Numbered from the stretch's first letter, positions 11,796 through 22,377 are shown. The stretch is DNA of 64,000 nt from Phialocephala subalpina (GCA_900073065.1 FJOG01000003.1:2420133-2484132), one strand, 5' to 3'. Notes: generated by a model from the letters alone, not told the origin. Made by a program: numbers and translations.

Positions 11796-14329
11796 CTACT
11801 CTGAGCCGAGTATAACCTCGCCGTATTGAGAGCTACCGAGATGGTCAAATAGGGTAGCCTGAACAGCTGCCTTGCTCTTCACTATAGCCTCAGAAATACC
11901 TCCAACTTGCTTGATATTTCCTTGTATTGTATCCACGTGACCATGTAGCCCCTTGATGAGCCCCTGTAAGTTCTCGTCGTCCTGGATCTGGCCATTGGTT
12001 AGTATTGGTGAAGGGATAGATGATTGACCAAGTCTTACTCGGAGATCCAAAGGCAAGAAACCATGTTTGATATCGTGTATGCCAACATCGTCCCGCGATG
12101 CTTCAACTCCAAACGTGGACTCGTCGGACTGGAGCAATGGATGCAATTTACGTGCCGCCTCGTTTCTTGCAGTAGTCTCGCTCTTTGCGTTTGCTTCCAG
12201 CTCCGCTAAGATGTCCTTGTCTGCTTCAAGCCGGGCCATCTCCTTGGCTAATTCAGCTTCCAAAAGCTCGTTACCATGAAGAGCAGGTGTGAGCTGTGCT
12301 TCCAATGAACGGTTGTGATCAAGGACCTTTTCGAAATCAAAGTCCTCTTCTCGAGTATTGCGAGTTGCTGGCGGGAATGGCAGGCCCTTAGAAAGCTTGC
12401 TAATCAGCCTTCGAGAAATCATCTGGAGAGCTGTGCCCGCTTGAGTATTTTTTTGCTCGTTCAGACGGACCATAACAGGCCGCTGAAGATCTTGCAACAG
12501 GTTCGAAACTCGCTCCACGCAAGCTGGAGGTAAAGGCTCCCACTTCGCATCAATCTTCTGGAGCGATATCTTGCGAACTACGGGTTTTAAGTACTGATAG
12601 AGCATGGACGTCTTTCCAGCTTCTGGGACATCAGCCTCATCCTGTCTAACTTCCTTGACCAATCTTGGACGTTTGTTCGGCGTGCTTTTATGATCTGGAT
12701 TGAAAAGTTAGAATGTATTGTGCATCAATGTTAAGAGTACTTACTCTCGACACTTTTACGCTTTCGAGCGGCAGGTTCCGGTGCGGAATTTTGTTTCGAG
12801 TTCTTTCTGGGAGCTTGAGAAGACTTCGTGGTGGTCTGCTCTTTCGCACTTGAGCTTGAGGGCTGAGCTCGTTTCTTGGTCTTACTGGAATCATGGACTT
12901 TGGTAGGTCGGCTCGGAGCAGCACGATCGGCCTTCTTGGTCTTAGAGGGTGCTTTCGTGAGTTTTGACGAAGCAGTTTCCGCTTCGAGAGTCGTAGTCTG
13001 TGGTCCACGGCTAGATTTCCGACCCTTTCCTCGGCGATTCGTCATTGCTGAAGACGATGGTTCCTGTTGAGATTGTACGTCTGATAATCGAGTTCGCCTC
13101 CTGCCCCTTTCTTCTTCGATAGGAACACGTGGTGCTGTTACTTGGGGCTCGACTGCATTTGTGTCTAATCGCTTCGTGCGTGGTCTGTCCCTTTCAGGCT
13201 CATCATTCCTTGACGAAGATGCGAGGTCTGAAGCAGGCACGTTGGCATCCGATCGTCGCGTTCTCCTCCTTGCTGCGGCAGGAACGATTGGCTCTTCACC
13301 CTCTTCTTGAGTGATGACTGCCACAGTTTTTTCTCTGCGCTTCTGGCGCTCTATTTTAGTTTCAGGTTGAACTTGAATTGGACCTTCTACCACTTTCTCA
13401 CTGGTAGGTTGTTGACCACGCTTTTTGGGACCTTGAGCCACGGATGGTACTCCATTCAATTCCTCCGACAACTCATCAACAAAAGGCCGCGCTCCAAGCC
13501 TGCTTGGATTCTCCTGAAGCTGGGGGCCTTGGTCCTCGACCACTTCCACTGGTTTCTCTACAGTAGGTCCACGTCCACGCTTTTGGGATTTGGTAACATT
13601 GAGGGTTGACTCTTGTACAACAGCTCGGACTTCTGCTTCCGTATTCGAGGAACGACCACGTCTCAAAGGCTTCTCGGATGGAATCGGGGCTGCTGCTTCG
13701 GCGACTCCGTTGACCGGGGACCCCGAAGGGCGACCTTTCGCCTTTGGCGCATTTTGACTTGATGTCGACTTTTCCGAGACTTCAGCTTGTTGTTCGGCTT
13801 GAATTGCTGCAGGTCGGCCACGTCTCCTTGGTCTAGGATGATCACTTGGGACAGTATCAGCATCAGCATTCCCCTCTTGCTCCTCCTCGACTTGTGTAGC
13901 TGCCGGGCGTCGACCCGGCTTGTTCTTCGTCATCTCCGTACTTTGGGCAGCTTTCGAAGGCCCAGCAACACTCAGTAACTCCACTCCGGTGGCAGATGAC
14001 CTCTCCTTCCTCGCGGGTTTATCCTTTGCGAGCTCGTCATCCCCTCCATTCTCATCATCCTCAATCCCCTCCACCCGCCGCTTCTTCACAGGTTTGCCTC
14101 TATTCGCAGCCGCTGGCGCATCTTGTATGGTCCTTTCTACTAATGCACCCGCAGAAGGTCTGCCGCGCTTCTTCGCAGGGCCAGGCTCAGGCTCGTTCTG
14201 TGGTGGAGGTGGGCGTATTTGTTGAGGGGTAGATGCGATGATTGATCCATTTGCCCACCAATCTGAGGGGCGCGAACGCTTTCTCTTCAGTACTTCTGGT
14301 TCTGGCGCCTGCTGCGCGTTAGATGACAT
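11796..14329 (-). CDS. fta7: Inner-kinetochore subunit, CENP-Q/Fta7 (Okp1) family
   Basis: Likely CENP-Q subunit of the constitutive centromere-associated network. Exons 14329-12745, 12694-12039 and 11987-11796 join in phase to give about 810 residues. The first ~500 residues are disordered, highly basic and carry a series of KRGRP/RRGRP-type (AT-hook-like) modules. The C-terminal ~250 residues match the CENP-Q fold: KWEPLPPACVERVSNLLQDL, RPVMVRLNEQKNTQAGTALQ and a long coiled coil (EAELAKEMARLEADKDILAE). The N-terminus has a conserved-looking RPSDWWA. Start set at MSSNAQQAPE; a TTG two codons upstream is not used. The basic N-terminus suggests direct DNA contact, which is inference. Family call rests on the C-terminal signature. 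Confidence 0.8.
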
Positions 14330-14684
14330 CCACAATGAGCAAGAAAGTGTTGCGTACCATTACATTTGGATGTTGTGTTGTTCCATCAACAATTTGAAGT
14401 CGCGCGTCGCGTAAATAACGGAGGGCTTTCGACGTGGCACGGTCCACGTGATTGGTCTAGAAAGTCAAGCTGGAGCAGAAGGATTAGGATGAAATTGTAC
14501 GAATTGCTTTCAAGTCTTCGGTCTTATATTTCTACATTGTTGATACCTTTTCCTAACACGGAAATTGATGTAGTTCACACCATGTCCTCTTAATCCCCAA
14601 AATGACCACCAACGCCCTCCAAATGCCATAAACGCCTCGCTCTAAAATCAGAATTCCATGCTCGAATCGGTCTTCAGGCACCGC
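14330..14684. other. Intergenic, no gene seen
   Basis: Upstream of the CENP-Q gene and downstream of sec6, both on the minus strand. No coding signal or repeat seen. Confidence 0.55.
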
Positions 14685-16952
14685 CTATTTGACCTTACTC
14701 ATGATTGTCTCCTGACCTCTCTGGACATCAATCTGCGCCGCCCTAGCCTTCACAGCATTCAGCATACTCCTATCAAAGTCATCCCTCGCCCTCAACACCG
14801 CCTCTACCCAACTGAGCTGCAAATCCCAATAACCAGCCTTGAAATTTGCAAAAGCATCCGGCACAGACGCCTTCTCAACTTCCAGCAAAGTCAGGAAAGA
14901 TTCCGTTACCCTCCATTTCTGCTTGATGGTTTCGGCAACATCCGGGCTGAGGTATTGGTTGTTATTGAAAAGTTCGAAGGCTGTCATGACATCGTTGAAA
15001 ATCTTGTCTTTGTATGGATCTGTACGCTTGAATTTTGCACCCTTGTTCTTGACGCTCGATAGATAGCGTATCAGAAGCTCGTCTGCCAGTTCTTCGATGA
15101 AGATGTCGAGGAGGGTGTGATGGAGTACAGTCTTATAGTCGCCGATGTATTCCTCGAATGTAACAACCATTTGCTTGATAGCGGTAGATTGGTACCATTT
15201 CGGTGTGAAAAAGTCTGGCATGACTGCCTTGAAATCCACAGCGAAGATGAGCTGTGCGAATTTCGCAATACAGTGTGTACTTAGATCTACATAGCCGTCC
15301 TTGAGGTTCGAGATCTCGACTTCAGCTCGCTCGAGGTATGGAGCTGATACGAGGGGTTCAAACTTCTGTCTGAAGCTTGTGAGGTATGCGAATTTACCTT
15401 CCTCTTCGTTGTCGTCTATGCAGGCAATTTGGTCATTGGCGGTTGCAACGAGCCAATCTTGCAGGGCTTGAAATCCTTCGAGTTCGGGATTGTTGCCATA
15501 GTATCTGGCAGCTTCATCGTCGAGCATCTTCTGCCAGTTTTGTTGCCGTGACTTCAGGCGCAGGATCATGGCATCTACAACACCTTCGACAACATCCTGT
15601 CGTTGTGAATTGCCTGCTGCGTCAACTTGTTCCGCAAGCATCCGCCACATATCGACGAGGTTCTTCGTCCGGAAATAGCCATATTCGTCTGCATCCAGAT
15701 TCGAGCCCTCGACTGTGTTCCGTTCGGAGAAGTCCTTTTGTTCTGTCTTGAAGATACGGTCAAGCCACTGATCCAGGAACCGAATGATGAGTTGTCTAAA
15801 TTCGCGGACAAGCTCTGCTGCCCTCCCGTCCAGCACCTGTGGTTCCAATTGGTCTTCTTTGAATCCAAGCTTTGCCATTTTCGCGTAGTATTTCTCTGGC
15901 CAGTTGAGGATGGACAGCATATTTGCTGAACTGGTATCCGGATCGTTGATCATACCAACAAGGAAGTCGTGCATCAGCTTGTGGTATATTTTGCCATATG
16001 TATTCAATATCTTCCACTTCTTTGGCATCAAAGGCACCATTCCCTGCTTGACAGCATTTAAGTCGTTGAAGAACCACTTCAAGCTCTTCTCTAGCCTTGA
16101 TGGATCGTCCAAGAACGCCTGCCTCGATTCCTCGATTTGCTCTTGAGCATGAATCTCAATAGCCTGCAAGAACTTCTCCTTATATCCTCTAACCTGCTTC
16201 GCTCCATCCGTGATACTCTGAAACCTCGCCGCCATTTCCTTATGATCCTTCAACGCCTCCTGCAGCGCCTTAACCCTCTTATCACTCTTCTCCTCCGCCT
16301 CAATAATAACCGCCAACCTGACCACCAACCCATTATTCCCGTTGATCAGCACACTGATCAAATTCAACGCAATCGTACCCACATGCTCATCGAACCACTC
16401 CACCGTCTCATCCAGTCTCGCAAAATAGTCCTCCAACGTCCTCTGCGCACTCGAATCATCCGCCCGTTGAATCTGCTCCATCGCATCATCTCTTATATTC
16501 CTCAACTGCGTCAATTCGTAGTGTACTGCCAGTAAATTCGGCATATTGTCCTGGTCCGCATCATCAGCCCTCAACATCGCCTCCACCTGACTAACCCTCT
16601 CATTAAAACTATCCAGATTCTTCCTCATAGTTTCAACCGCGGAGAAATTCCTATGCGTCTGCGAAACCAAATTGATGTTCGGGAAATCTCTAATCATGTT
16701 CTGGGCTTCAGCACACAGTTTATCGATCTTCATCATCTCTTCTTTGATGAGTTGGACGGTTCGCTGGCCGTCGGTGATGCCGTTCATGCCGGATTGGGTG
16801 ATTTCGAGTTGTTCTTTTAGGCCGGAGCGGAGTTGGGAGTCGACGGCTGCTTTCTTGCGGGTGTATTCGAGTTTCATAGCGGGGATCTTGTCAAGGTCGT
16901 CTGGGTGCCGGAGCAGCTCCGTGAGCTTGACTGCTGAGCTGTCCATTGTCAT
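14685..16952 (-). CDS. sec6: Exocyst complex subunit Sec6
   Basis: Subunit of the octameric exocyst that tethers secretory vesicles at the hyphal tip and septum. A single uninterrupted frame of 755 residues, matching fungal Sec6 length, from MTMDSSAVKLTELLRHPDD to ETIMSKVK. The N-terminal third is coiled coil; the Sec6 domain follows, with WFFNDLNAVKQGMVPLMPKK, FFTPKWYQSTAIKQMVVTFE and LHHTLLDIFIEELADELLIR. An upstream in-frame extension to 17123 lacks family character, so the ATG at 16952 (or 16946) is preferred. Divergent from mrpl33, with 263 bp between starts. No lesion seen. Confidence 0.93.
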   Translation of the reverse strand: MTMDSSAVKLTELLRHPDDLDKIPAMKLEYTRKKAAVDSQLRSGLKEQLEITQSGMNGITDGQRTVQLIKEEMMKIDKLCAEAQNMIRDFPNINLVSQTHRNFSAVETMRKNLDSFNERVSQVEAMLRADDADQDNMPNLLAVHYELTQLRNIRDDAMEQIQRADDSSAQRTLEDYFARLDETVEWFDEHVGTIALNLISVLINGNNGLVVRLAVIIEAEEKSDKRVKALQEALKDHKEMAARFQSITDGAKQVRGYKEKFLQAIEIHAQEQIEESRQAFLDDPSRLEKSLKWFFNDLNAVKQGMVPLMPKKWKILNTYGKIYHKLMHDFLVGMINDPDTSSANMLSILNWPEKYYAKMAKLGFKEDQLEPQVLDGRAAELVREFRQLIIRFLDQWLDRIFKTEQKDFSERNTVEGSNLDADEYGYFRTKNLVDMWRMLAEQVDAAGNSQRQDVVEGVVDAMILRLKSRQQNWQKMLDDEAARYYGNNPELEGFQALQDWLVATANDQIACIDDNEEEGKFAYLTSFRQKFEPLVSAPYLERAEVEISNLKDGYVDLSTHCIAKFAQLIFAVDFKAVMPDFFTPKWYQSTAIKQMVVTFEEYIGDYKTVLHHTLLDIFIEELADELLIRYLSSVKNKGAKFKRTDPYKDKIFNDVMTAFELFNNNQYLSPDVAETIKQKWRVTESFLTLLEVEKASVPDAFANFKAGYWDLQLSWVEAVLRARDDFDRSMLNAVKARAAQIDVQRGQETIMSKVK

Positions 16953-17215
16953 GGGGAATTTGGTTATTGCTGTAAATTTATGGTTCCTGGTCTTCAGGCC
17001 ATGCTCGAAGCTTGAATGTGTGTGAGACGTTGTGGTTTGGACTTCAGTATGAGGCTCGACACTAGCGGCCGCGAGATACCGAAGACATGGAGACTTTTTG
17101 GACATCGCGAGAAGATCAATCATTAGCAGGTCGAGGACAGTTCTGCGCAGGACAAAGGTTTGCTACACAATTCCTATTTGTAATTACTCAATCACTAACA
17201 TACCTCCCAGCGATC

Positions 17216-17476
17216 ATGTCCTACTTCCGAATAACCCTCATGCGCTCAGGCATTGGCCTCCCCAAACGAACCCAAGGCGTCCTCAAAGCCCTCGGCCTCC
17301 GTCAAAGAATGAAGACCGTTTTCTATCCCGTCACACCCGAAGTCGCCGGTCAGATTATGAAAGTCAAGGAGTTGGTGGCGGTCCAGGAGGTGGATAAGGC
17401 GTCGACGAAGGAGGAGTTGAAGGCGGAACGGAAACCAGATCCGGGGTTCTATATGGAGAGGGCGGCGAGACGGTGA
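17216..17476 (+). CDS. mrpl33: Mitochondrial large ribosomal subunit protein uL30m (L33)
   Basis: Small intronless gene for an 86-residue mitoribosomal large-subunit protein. It starts [20 protein letters not shown] and continues with [15 protein letters not shown], the L30/uL30 signature (R-S-x-I-G...T...LKxLGLxxxxx-V). Length fits fungal mitochondrial L33. Upstream in-frame codons exist, but the ATG at 17216 aligns with the family start. Divergent from sec6. Confidence 0.92.
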   Translation: MSYFRITLMRSGIGLPKRTQGVLKALGLRQRMKTVFYPVTPEVAGQIMKVKELVAVQEVDKASTKEELKAERKPDPGFYMERAARR

Positions 17477-18377
17477 CGAGCTGGGGAAGTTGAGGGTGCA
17501 AGAGAAAATACACGTGTAGGATAGGTGGATGTACGGATACATGAGGCTGTGGGATGATTAGTATCGATCACGACCAAGACTCAAGGGAGACTTCATGCAG
17601 AACCGGCAGCAAGGTGTTGGAACTGTTGCAAATCTGTCGCTTGGGGAATTATGAATCGAATTGTACAACTTCTCACAATAAGACATCGAGCGGGTCAAAT
17701 CTCGGTGGTGTTTCTGGATTGTTGATCATGGAGAATGCATAAAAGAAAACAAAGCACCACTCCAGCTCTATGTTTTACTTCTTGCATTCCTATTCGAGTT
17801 CTGCAAGAGTGCCCTCTCCCCGCGAAGACTCTTGCTTGATCTTTAGGGTTCAAGCCAATTGGGCAATGCGACGGGTCCTGGAGCTTGGGAGCGTCCTGGC
17901 TTCATGAAAGAAAATATCGGAGGATGTGACCCGCAAGTGAACTCACAATCTAAATCACATCGAGATGAAATCATGAGAATTATGAGAGTGTATTTATTAT
18001 GTCTGCTGCTATGGTCTTTTGCTGATCAAGAGAGGTAGTCGTACAAAAGCAAGATGCCGCATCATGATGGATATGAAAGATCCGACTGCTGCCATAGAGT
18101 CCCATTGCATCCCTTGTTGACGAAGAGAGCCATGAGCGCCTGAAATGCAGAATCGGATGAGTATGAAAGATCAGCCAGCAGTTCTCGAGTACTGCCATGC
18201 AACCATTTTGCGACGAGCCCACCAAAGCAGAAGCAGAAATCCAAGTAGTCTTACAAAATATCCCAGCGTAGAGTCAGCAGACATGTTGCACGCAACTTAG
18301 CAAACTCGTAGTGTGCAGTGGCGTGGTAATGAACGTAGTCGATGCCCTCTCCAGTGGCTGCTTTCTCGTACCAATAA
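17477..18377. other. Intergenic between convergent genes, no gene seen
   Basis: Between the 3' ends of mrpl33 (plus) and eaf3 (minus). Two loosely similar stretches near 18070 and 18160 share TATGAAAGATC and a following CAG-rich segment, too weak to call a repeat. No coding signal. Confidence 0.55.
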
Positions 18378-20230
18378 TCAACCAGCGCGAGCTTTCTCGA
18401 TGTACGAAGGTCCAGGGGTCTCGTACTCGTTGACGAAGTAGAGCTTAGCGTTTCGTCCAAGCCAGATGGTCAACTTTGTGAGCTCCTCACACAGACGGTT
18501 GCAGGATTGTTGGTCCATGTTGGTTTGGGCGAGCAGCTCAGGGAGTGAGACTATTAACGTCAGCTTTGCCTCCGATAAGAATCAAAGATGAAATTTGCTT
18601 ACCCAGAAGACGGCAGAAGTGTTCAGCGCCATAGGCAGTCACAGCATTCTTGCCTGATGAGGCCCAGCCCTCACGAACTTCATGGTATTGTTGACGTTCG
18701 AATCTTGTGCAGGTCAGTTGATGGCCAACGAAAACCATCGCGAACCTCACCTGTAGAGAAGGATACGGCCAAGGCACTTTTCGAAGTACTCTTTAAGACC
18801 AGCAACGACTTCAAGGAGAAGGTCTGCTTGATGTGTTCCGGGTTGACGCTTGGGGCTTTCGTAGGCGAGGTAGTCGTTCAAGATGGAATCGACGGAGTGT
18901 TCGGCTGGAAGGGGAACTAGCTGCTGATTCTTGGTGACATTCTCCCAGTCGTCGACGAGTATGGCTTTGATATGATCGGGGATTGGTAGGTGGACTGATG
19001 GTCGGGCGTGGAAACTCTCCTCCTGTGATTGGATATTTGTTAGATTTTGATCCTTTCGAAGACATGGCACCATGTTTTGCAAATCTCTGACTTCAGAGTC
19101 TGTTGGCCCTTTCCTTTCAAGTCCTGCTAATGGTATATTGTGATCCTTTGGTAAGAAGCTGTAGTAGAACTGATTTTCTCTGGTATTGGTGCCGGCCTTC
19201 ACATGAGCAGCGGCTTTAGGGTGACCAGTGGTTATCTTTCTGTGGTTCTCTCTCGATTTGGCTGCCCAGTCGTACTGCGGAGCTGGGACGAGGCCATCGG
19301 CGGTGATGTAGTTGAAGTCGGGAGGAGGTCGGCGAAGCAGGTTGTCTGGTGCGAGACACTCGTCGGACATGAGCATCTTCTGGACATCGTAGAGCGCAGT
19401 TCCCGGGTTGGACCAATGGTTTCTCTTGCTGGGCTTCATGTAATTGTTGCGGTTATCATCAGCATATTGATTAATGTTTTCGAGAACTAGAGCGAGGCGA
19501 CCGGTTTGCTTTATTAGAGAGGTTGCAGTGGGACTGGGAGGGCTGCCAGTGATAGCGGATCTTCCACGGCGAGTGAATCCATTCGACTTGGGTGGAGTGG
19601 TTTCCTTCTTTTTCGGGGCTAACTTGCGAGCTTTGATTGCGGCGAAGTCGGTGAGGTCATCATGAATTGTAGATTCATTGCTGGCTGCAACTGGTCGGGT
19701 GCGCTTCTTAGGTGTTTGGATAGCTGGCTCTTCTTGTGGGTCGTCAACAGGTAACTGTGCTGGCGATTGCTCGAATTCGAAACCTTCAAAGCTATTTTCA
19801 TCAAGGGAGGATAATTCTGAATCTGACTCTGAAGCCATAACCGCGTCACGTTTGGAATTGTGTTGCGATAGATCGGAAGGTAGTGCGGAAGGTATGTTGT
19901 GCAAGGAAGGAGCGAACGGTGTGAGCAAGGATTGAGATGATGGTTCTCCCATCCCGCGAAAGAAATTTTGTTGCTTGGGTTGGTATTGTGCAACTTGAGG
20001 TTGTTTTTCCATAAGGAGCATAGAAGAAATACCCATTGTGCGGCCGTGTGGTGCGTCTCTCTTCTATGAAGGTGAATATTAGTCGGAGAAAATAAGCGTG
20101 TCTCCGAGAGATGACTTACACGAAGTTGTTCAGCACCTATTGCAGCCCAATTTTCTTCTACCGTAATATCCGAATCATCGTCCTTGATCTCTGCAAGGTG
20201 CTCGCTAGGCACTGTAGGCTCAGGTGCCAT
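18378..20230 (-). CDS. Intron-nested reading frame in phase with the MRG exons (possible alternative product)
   Basis: Inside the large eaf3 intron a second coding sequence starts at ATG 20230 (MAPEPTVPSEHLAEIKDDD). It splices once (20230-20120 to 20063; GTAAGT..CATAG, phase 0) and stays open, with no stop, to 18751, where it merges in frame with the MRG exon. Read through the remaining MRG exons it gives 565 residues: about 390 of unknown sequence followed by an MRG domain. The unknown part has an acidic Ser-rich stretch (ESDSELSSLDENSFEGFEFE), a basic KKRTRP/KKKETTPPK segment and an ordered-looking region (TGRLALVLENINQYADDN, NFNYITADGL-like DFNYITADGLVPAPQYDWAA). I recognise no family. It could be a chimeric isoform from an internal promoter, an independent inserted gene, or a decaying insertion. 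Confidence 0.45.
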
Positions 20231-21394
20231 GTTGGATGTGGGGGATGTTGTCCGAAAGTACGTGGTACAAGACATAAGCACCTTGAAGCAATACTTGGAA
20301 GAGCGAAGGGTTTGGTATATGACAATGTTGTAAAGAGGCTCGCCAAACGGTTGGAGAGTTTTTATAGCCTGTAGAGCGTGTTTTGTTGTGATACCGTCGC
20401 CGTCGATCAAAATAGCATTGTCTGAAAGGACATGATACAATACACGAATCCCTGAAGCAACACCTGGAAGAGCGAAGAGTCTGGTGTATGTCGAGGATGA
20501 AGAGAAGCTCATCCGACGATGGAAGAGTTTTCAGAGCTTATAGAGCGTGGTTTGTTGTGATGTCGTCGTCGTTCAAAACAGCCGCACCCCAATGTAAATG
20601 ACACTAGAGAGCGAGGATGTGTCGATGCCTTCTACCAAACGAAGCCAATCATACGGAGCGAGGAATAAAACACTAAGAAACAGGAAGAGGCTTACATTCT
20701 CAAGATCATAATCTCTATGTCTGCGCGGTCCACGACTGCTTTGAGCAGCAGCAGATGCATGCCTCTCCTCACTGCCACGAGCCGAGCTGAAGTCCGAACC
20801 ATTGGCACGTCCTGTCTTCCCCTTTGTGATACTCTTTGGTGCCTTGTTCTGCAACATCTTCATCTGGTTATGTAGTTGCGCAGCGAGCTCTTTGTTCTCG
20901 TCGGTGAACTTTCTGACACGGTCTTGAGGAACCCAGTCATCCCATCTGCTCGTCATCACATGATTAGCCTCTTCCTTCTTTTCTTTCTTCACGCTACGGC
21001 GGTTCATGGCGCCAGACTTTCTGATACCGGACGAAACAAGAGATGGAAGTAAAAGGAGTATTGTTTGTTCGATGCAGTAAATGCAGCGGGAGGCAGAACG
21101 CTTGTCAAGTTCTCCCAAGAATGAGGACTGCTCTTTCCATTTTGGAAGGCACAACCCCAGTGGGTCAAGTCACTCACTGCAACTGATCAGTACATGTATA
21201 ACAATGTTTTCAGAGGTTCATACCGTATTCTTCCATCCCTTGTAGTGTATCTTATACTGCCATTCGACCTTGTCCACGTCCGTTGGTCTCACATCCAGAA
21301 TCTTCGCCTCATACAGCATCTCATGGTGGAAGCACAGCACTTTCTCGTCTTTTGCGTATGGCGATGTTGCCTGAGCTGATCTTGAGGGAGCCAT
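18378..21394 (-). CDS. eaf3: Chromatin modification protein Eaf3 (chromodomain + MRG)
   Basis: MRG15/Eaf3 subunit shared by NuA4 acetyltransferase and Rpd3S deacetylase, reading H3K36 methylation. Exon 1 (21394-21224) holds the chromodomain: KDEKVLCFHHEMLYEAKILD and YKIHYKGWKNT. Exon 2 ends at 20696 and carries RWDDWVPQDRVRKFTDEN and a Ser/Gly-rich linker. Then comes a 1,673-nt intron (20695-19023, GTAAGC..CTAACA..CACAG). MRG exons are 19022-18751, 18703-18603 and 18550-18378, with ARPSVHLPIPDHIKAILVDD, DDWENVTKNQQLVPLP, EYFEKCLGRILLYRFERQQY and a terminal YIEKARAG. The start of exon 2 is unclear: the obvious acceptor (CAG before ATGGGATGAC) is one base out of phase with the exon-1 donor ACG|GTATGA. 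Either a different acceptor adds basic residues, or there is a one-base insertion. Divergent from nkp2. Confidence 0.85.
20247..20584. repeat. Diverged ~170-bp tandem repeat, two copies
   Basis: Copy 1 (20247-20416) and copy 2 (20417 to about 20584) align end to end with an offset of 169-170 bp. Shared blocks include CTTGGAAGAGCGAAG / CCTGGAAGAGCGAAG and TAGAGCGTG-TTTGTTGTGAT. The pair sits in the large eaf3 intron, directly upstream of the nested start codon at 20230. Confidence 0.85.
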
Positions 21395-21765
21395 GTCCAG
21401 TTCAAGTTGTTGCAAGTAAGGAAGAAAGGATGGCGGGTGGTCTATGGTGAAGTATGTGTGCAGTAACGGGTATCGATCCCATCTGGAAAGGCTCGGGCGG
21501 TCAAAGCCGGTGATGGCAACACGAATGCGAAGCGAGAACGCGCTCCTTTCACGTTCACGCGACTGAACAACAAACCCCTGTCGCCATTACATACTTCCCC
21601 TTTAAGGATTTTGTTTGGATGGAAGGGTGAAAGAGCCTCTGGTTCAGCTTCGCATGGCCTGAAGCTCAGGACTAGGCACTTCAACTGCCGTGCATGCTCC
21701 ATTGAAGGACATACAAACTCTCTATCTGTCGCTGGCCCCCTCTACAGGATATCAAGTCTTTCGCC
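21395..21765. other. Shared divergent promoter of eaf3 and nkp2
   Basis: 371 bp between two divergent start codons, so it must hold both promoters. No recognisable operator seen. Confidence 0.5.
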
Positions 21766-22377
21766 ATGGCGCCTACAGAATCAACCATCCTCTCTACCTT
21801 CCTCCTACCACCGGCGCCACTACCTGCGATTATCACCCTCAAAGCTTTCACAGAGCTATTCCCGCGGTCGCAACAATCGTTACCCCAAGTCAAAACACTC
21901 TACAGAGACTTGCAACAGCAGCGAGCTAGACTGACAGATGCTGTTGGTCGCAACATTGCAGCGGAGGTCAAGAGAGGCAATGCGCAGCGAAGAGTGGTAG
22001 TAAGAACTCGGAGGGAAGCTGAGAAGGAGGGTCAAGATGACGAAGCGGATGTTGAGAATGCGGTAGGTTCAAGAACAGCATCACTTTGAAGAAACAACTG
22101 TTCTAATTCCTTGTAGCTCTCTGGTTCAACATCGAACTTGCCCATCTCGAAGCCACATACTCTCAATTCGATATTGCCAGAACTCAGCAACGCAGCAGAA
22201 GACCTCGAGGACGAGATCAGAAGACTAAACGAAGAAGCAGAATCGCTGCTAGAGACTATGCAAAGCGCTGTTGGAGGTCTCAGTGATCTACGATATGGAA
22301 CACTCGCAAACAAGCAGCTTCGAGAGCAAGTCCTGGAGGGTTTGCAGAGATTGGAGAGTTCATGTGAGAAGCGATGA
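21766..22377 (+). CDS. nkp2: Inner-kinetochore protein, Cnl2/Nkp2 family
   Basis: Small coiled-coil kinetochore protein of the constitutive centromere-associated network. Exons 21766-22062 and 22117-22377 join in phase 0 (GTAGGT..TTGTAG), giving 185 residues. The N-terminus has the family signature: STILSTFLLPPAPLPAIITL, then AFTELFPRSQQSLPQVKTLY and RDLQQQRARLTD. The C-terminal exon is a coiled coil (AAEDLEDEIRRLNEEAESLL). Length fits Nkp2. Divergent from eaf3. No defects seen. Confidence 0.87.

Noticed and set aside
12731..12740. Short minus-strand tail after CENP-Q exon 1 as the true C-terminus
   Set aside because: It is intronic; splicing to 12694 continues into the conserved CENP-Q domain.
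18062..18244. Small minus-strand frame downstream of eaf3
   Set aside because: Low-quality composition with no start context or similarity; 3' flank of eaf3.
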